Assembly: GCA_937901695.1 (NCBI GenBank)
Contig: CALDJN010000436.1
Location: 1-18,525, forward strand
Length of the DNA: 18,525 nucleotides
Direction: 5' to 3'
DNA from: an uncultured Anaerocolumna sp.
GTDB taxonomy: Bacteria; Bacillota; Clostridia; Lachnospirales; Lachnospiraceae
Shown: in pieces, positions 16,212-18,525 of the stretch
Position numbering within the stretch: the first letter of the stretch is position 1
How the letters are laid out: each line of letters begins with the position of its first letter
Notes under the pieces: generated by a model
What the model was told of the DNA's origin: nothing
The model's database searches: none
What the model saw: the letters and a program-made list of their open reading frames with translations, nothing else
Program-made: the position numbers and the translations under genes

Positions 16212-16329
16212 AAGACCTTTAGGAGTAGGAATATTTATTTCAAGATACTTTGAGAATGGATGGTAAATATCATATTCAATTCTTATTAGTAACGTGAATT
16301 AAATATTTACTACTCTAAAAGGTCTTTTT
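16212..16329 (+). terminator. Long imperfect stem ending in a T-run, likely gyrA terminator
   Basis: The left arm (16212-16237, starting AAGACCTTT) pairs with the right arm (16300-16326, ending AAAAGGTCTT), about 22 pairs with a few mismatches and bulges. A smaller stem (GAGAAT 16252-16257 with ATTCTT 16279-16284) lies within. The right arm runs into TTTTT (16325-16329). This fits transcription termination of gyrA, but the 62-nt interior is long for a simple terminator, so a structured RNA or a small inverted-repeat element is also possible. Confidence 0.5.
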
Positions 16330-16373
16330 CATTCGAAAAATTTACTGTTAAACAATAAATGCAAATAGCATGA

Positions 16374-16401
16374 TTGTTATGTATATTGGCTAAATTATTA
16401 T
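16374..16401 (+). promoter_or_regulatory. Candidate promoter for the fumarase genes
   Basis: TTGTTA (16374-16379) and TATTAT (16396-16401) have a 16-bp spacer, about 90 bp before fumA. The -35 box overlaps a small hairpin (ACAAT/ATTGT around ATGC/GCAT, about 16352-16378) that could be an operator. The region 16330-16490 has no other gene-like content. This is weak evidence in AT-rich DNA. Confidence 0.28.
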
Positions 16402-16490
16402 TAAATATAGGATTTACATAAAATATATGGATTAATGTTGTGGGTAAATCAATAAAAAGAAGGTGCTCAAGTACCAGAATCGAGGTTATT

Positions 16491-17333
16491 GTGAGAATTG
16501 TAAATACAGATATAATAACAACAAATATAAAGCAAATGTGTATTGAAGCAAATTATCAATTATCGAAAGATATGGAATGTGGTATTTATAATGCATATGA
16601 TTCTGAACGTTCTTCTTTAGGTAAACAGATACTTGGCCAATTAAAAGAAAATATGGAAATTGCCAAAGCTGAAAATATTCCAATATGCCAGGATACTGGA
16701 ATGGCTATTATATTTATAAAATTAGGCCAGAATGTTCATGTAGAAGGAATACCATTGGAACAAGCAATCAATGAAGGAATAAGACAAGGATATAAAGTAG
16801 GGTATTTAAGAAAATCTATAGTAGAAGATCCATTGACAAGAAAAAATACAAATGATAATACTCCAGGTGTAATTCATTATGAGATAGTTCCCGGTGATAA
16901 AATAGAAATTACAGTAGCTCCAAAAGGATTTGGCAGTGAAAATATGAGCAGAATATACATGTTAAAACCTGCTGATGGTGCAGAAGGAGTTAAGAATGCA
17001 GTTATAGAAACCGTAAAATTAGCTGGCCCAAACGCCTGCCCGCCAATTATAGTTGGTGTTGGAATTGGTGGGGATTTCGAAAAGTGTGCAATCATTGCCA
17101 AGAAAGCATTAACAAGAAACATAAATGAACATTCAAATATTAACCATATAAAAAATCTTGAAATAGAATTATTAAATCAAATTAATAAATTAGGTATTGG
17201 ACCAGCAGGACTTGGAGGAACTAATACTGCATTAGCTGTAAATATAGAAACCTATCCAACCCATATCGCAGGGTTACCGGTAGCTATTAATATTTGTTGT
17301 CATGTTAATAGACATGTAACTAGAACTATTTAG
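16491..17333 (+). CDS. fumA: Class I fumarase (Fe-S hydro-lyase), alpha subunit
   Basis: This is the alpha, cluster-binding subunit of a two-part [4Fe-4S] hydro-lyase, most often fumarate hydratase (fumarate to L-malate) in clostridia. I choose GTG 16491 (VRIVNTDIITT), giving 280 residues, the usual size; the longer frame from GTG 16440 adds 17 residues without a ribosome site or family match. GAGG lies 5 nt upstream. Visible features are ICQDTGMA (65-72, C66), NACPPIIVGVGIGG (181-194, C183), GPAGLGGTNTALAV (237-250) and NICCHVNRH (267-275, C269/C270). C66, C183 and C270 are the likely cluster ligands. The close relative L-tartrate dehydratase cannot be excluded by sequence alone. The partner subunit follows after 122 bp. 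Confidence 0.88.
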   Translation: MRIVNTDIITTNIKQMCIEANYQLSKDMECGIYNAYDSERSSLGKQILGQLKENMEIAKAENIPICQDTGMAIIFIKLGQNVHVEGIPLEQAINEGIRQGYKVGYLRKSIVEDPLTRKNTNDNTPGVIHYEIVPGDKIEITVAPKGFGSENMSRIYMLKPADGAEGVKNAVIETVKLAGPNACPPIIVGVGIGGDFEKCAIIAKKALTRNINEHSNINHIKNLEIELLNQINKLGIGPAGLGGTNTALAVNIETYPTHIAGLPVAINICCHVNRHVTRTI

Positions 17334-17359
17334 GCTATTAAAAAACTGCTGAACAGAAT

Positions 17360-17432
17360 TTATCAAGAATATCTTATCAAAAAACATATTTTATCAACAA
17401 TTTTTATAAAAAAGACTTGTAATTGTGGATAA
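17360..17432. promoter_or_regulatory. Array of DnaA-box-like sites between the fumarase genes
   Basis: Three direct TTATCAA motifs start at 17360, 17374 and 17391; the third reads TTATCAACA, one mismatch from a DnaA box. A perfect box TGTGGATAA (minus orientation) follows at 17424-17432, 24 bp before the fumB start. The sequence is plain; any DnaA binding is inference, and one perfect box could occur by chance in this base composition. Confidence 0.35.
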
Positions 17433-17455
17433 TAAATTTATTTTGGAGGTTAAAC

Positions 17456-18004
17456 GTGGATAAATATATTACAACACCGCTTAATGATAATATAATTAAA
17501 AGTTTAAGTGCTGGTGATTACGTTTATATAACTGGAATTATATATAGTGCCAGAGATGCAGCTCATAAGAGAATGTATGATAGTTTAATGAATGGTGGAG
17601 AAATACCATTTGATCTTAAAAATAATATGATATATTATCTTGGTCCAACACCAGAAAGGGAGGGACAGGTTATTGGATCTGCAGGTCCTACCACAAGCAG
17701 TCGTATGGATAAGTATACACCATTATTAATGGAGCATGGGTTAAAAGGAATGATAGGCAAAGGTAAAAGAAGCCAAGAAGTAATAAAAAGTATTATAGAA
17801 TATAATGGAGTATATTTAGCAGCAGTAGGTGGTGCAGGAGCATTGTTGTCAAAAAAGATTATCAGTTCAAAAATAATAGGATATGATGATTTAGGAACAG
17901 AAGCCATTAGGGAGATGTATGTAAAAGACTTTCCAACTATAGTAGTAATAGATAGTAAAGGAAATAATTTATACGAAACTTCAATGAAGGAGTTCTCATA
18001 CTAA
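17456..18004 (+). CDS. fumB: Class I fumarase (Fe-S hydro-lyase), beta subunit
   Basis: This is the beta, swivelling-domain subunit that completes the active site of the two-part hydro-lyase. The start is GTG 17456 (VDKYITTPL) with GGAGG 6 nt upstream; the longer frame from 17423 has no ribosome site and its first codons overlap a DnaA-like box. The 182 residues match the family: DYVYITGIIYSARDAAHKR (21-39), YYLGPTPER (60-68), GSAGPTTSSRMDKYTP (74-89), MIGKG (99-103) and VGGAGALLSKKI (124-135). It is collinear with the C-terminal part of single-chain FumA-type enzymes. Fumarase versus tartrate dehydratase is not settled by sequence, but the pairing with the alpha subunit is clear. Confidence 0.88.
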   Translation: MDKYITTPLNDNIIKSLSAGDYVYITGIIYSARDAAHKRMYDSLMNGGEIPFDLKNNMIYYLGPTPEREGQVIGSAGPTTSSRMDKYTPLLMEHGLKGMIGKGKRSQEVIKSIIEYNGVYLAAVGGAGALLSKKIISSKIIGYDDLGTEAIREMYVKDFPTIVVIDSKGNNLYETSMKEFSY

Positions 18005-18104
18005 TTATTCTAAGAACCTTAAGTTGATTAGAAAACATAAGTATATAAATTTTAAAAATTTGTAATACTATAAAAAATACCAATTTTACGGTCCTTAGAA
18101 TAAT
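18004..18104. repeat. 15-bp inverted repeat flanking an AT-rich spacer after fumB
   Basis: ATTATTCTAAGAACC (18004-18018) and GGTCCTTAGAATAAT (18090-18104) are reverse complements with one mismatch, separated by 71 bp. The left arm begins in the fumB stop codon. The spacer holds a second short palindrome (AAATTTTAAAAATTT). No T-run follows, so it is not a typical terminator; it may still end or stabilise the fum mRNA, or be a remnant of a small mobile element. Confidence 0.5.
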
Positions 18105-18127
18105 CCAAAAATAGTTTCAGAAAGTTG

Positions 18128-18156
18128 TTGACAAATGTTTTTCCATTTGCTATACT
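18128..18156 (+). promoter_or_regulatory. Near-consensus sigma-A promoter of tRNA-Ser
   Basis: TTGACA (18128-18133) and TATACT (18151-18156) are separated by 17 bp. Transcription would start near 18163. The leader has a 6-bp hairpin CTGACG-GGAA-CGTCAG (18168-18183) before the tRNA at 18222. Strength and position fit a stable-RNA gene. Confidence 0.85.
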
Positions 18157-18221
18157 AACTAATGCGTCTGACGGGAACGTCAGCCAAGCAATTTAATATA
18201 TAAATGATAAATTCAGATAAT

Positions 18222-18309
18222 GGAGAAATACTCAAGAGGCTGAAGAGGCGCCCCTGCTAAGGGTGTAGGTCGCTCACGCGGCGCGAGGGTTCAAATCCCT
18301 CTTTCTCCG
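18222..18309 (+). tRNA. tRNA-Ser (anticodon GCU)
   Basis: The 88-nt gene folds as a class II tRNA. The acceptor stem is GGAGAAA (18222-18228) with TTTCTCC (18302-18308) and discriminator G18309. The anticodon stem CGCCC/GGGTG encloses loop CTGCTAA with anticodon GCU, reading serine codons AGC and AGU. A long variable arm follows, as expected for serine, then a T-arm GAGGG-TTCAAAT-CCCTC. The 3' CCA is not encoded, so it is added after transcription. A T-rich stretch (18311-18320) follows and may help end transcription. Confidence 0.97.
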
Positions 18310-18400
18310 CTTTATTTTTTTCACATATTATATAGTACAAAACATCTATAAATGATAGATACAATTGATACTAAATAAATTAAAAAAAATAAAAAAATGC

Positions 18401-18525
18401 TTGACATTCCAAAACTCGTATGATAGAATAGTTTCTGCTGACGCGAGAACAGATAGTCAGCAACAAAGCCTTGAACATTGATAACTGAACAGTGAAACAA
18501 CCCTGAAAATTCTAATAAAATTTTC
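18401..18525 (+). promoter_or_regulatory. Strong promoter and structured leader, probably of an rRNA operon beyond the window
   Basis: TTGACA (18401-18406) and TAGAAT (18424-18429) have a 17-bp spacer, and the A-rich run before it (about 18378-18397) looks like an UP element. Transcription would start near 18436. The leader begins with a GCTGAC/GTCAGC hairpin (18437-18461), resembling the one after the tRNA-Ser promoter. The further leader (CTTGAACATTGATAACTGA, from 18471) has the look of clostridial pre-16S leaders. No coding frame is seen here. An rRNA operon is inferred, since the 16S gene is not in the window. Confidence 0.6.

Noticed and set aside
16440..16490. Longer N-terminus for fumA from GTG 16440
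   Set aside because: There is no ribosome site before 16440, and the family N-terminus aligns with the GTG at 16491.

Overview
The window is the chromosomal replication-origin region of an AT-rich Gram-positive bacterium (roughly 30% G+C by eye). Gene order (mnmG-mnmE-jag-yidC-yidD-rnpA-rpmH, origin, dnaA-dnaN-yaaA-recF-gyrB-gyrA) and protein style suggest a clostridium of the Lachnospiraceae (cluster XIVa). That placement is inference from protein patterns; no search was run. The first seven genes run leftward and the rest rightward, so transcription diverges from the origin and follows the forks.

Left arm (minus strand, 1-6389). A strong promoter (6473-6501) drives rpmH-rnpA-yidD-yidC-jag: ribosomal protein L34, the RNase P protein, and the membrane-insertion factors YidD and YidC with the RNA-binding protein Jag. 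A hairpin with a U-run (3486-3527) ends this unit. mnmE and mnmG, whose products form the complex that modifies the tRNA wobble uridine, follow from their own likely promoter. mnmG is open to the window edge and probably lacks only its last codon or codons. Three genes here use non-ATG starts (TTG for rnpA and yidC, GTG for yidD).

Origin (6390-8517). It looks bipartite, as in Bacillus subtilis. One DnaA-box cluster lies before dnaA and overlaps its promoter. A second lies between dnaA and dnaN and contains a DnaA box, a six-unit DnaA-trio-like run and an AT-rich stretch, the likely unwinding site.

Right arm (8518-15880). dnaN, yaaA, recF and gyrB form a replication, repair and supercoiling unit. 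gyrA follows after 197 bp with its own candidate promoter and a strong hairpin. GyrA ends in an acidic tail, and its coding pattern continues past the stop as decayed repeats. A chain of overlapping inverted repeats and a long terminator-like stem follow.

End (16330-18525). Two genes encode the subunits of a class I [4Fe-4S] fumarase or related hydro-lyase. Then come tRNA-Ser(GCU) with a near-consensus promoter and, at the edge, a second strong promoter with a structured leader, probably of an rRNA operon just outside.

No CRISPR array, insertion sequence, phage gene or defence system was seen. The most interesting points are the decayed gyrA tail, the DnaA-trio site, the hairpin chain after gyrA, the DnaA-box-like array between the fumarase genes and the leader hairpin shared by the two stable-RNA promoters.
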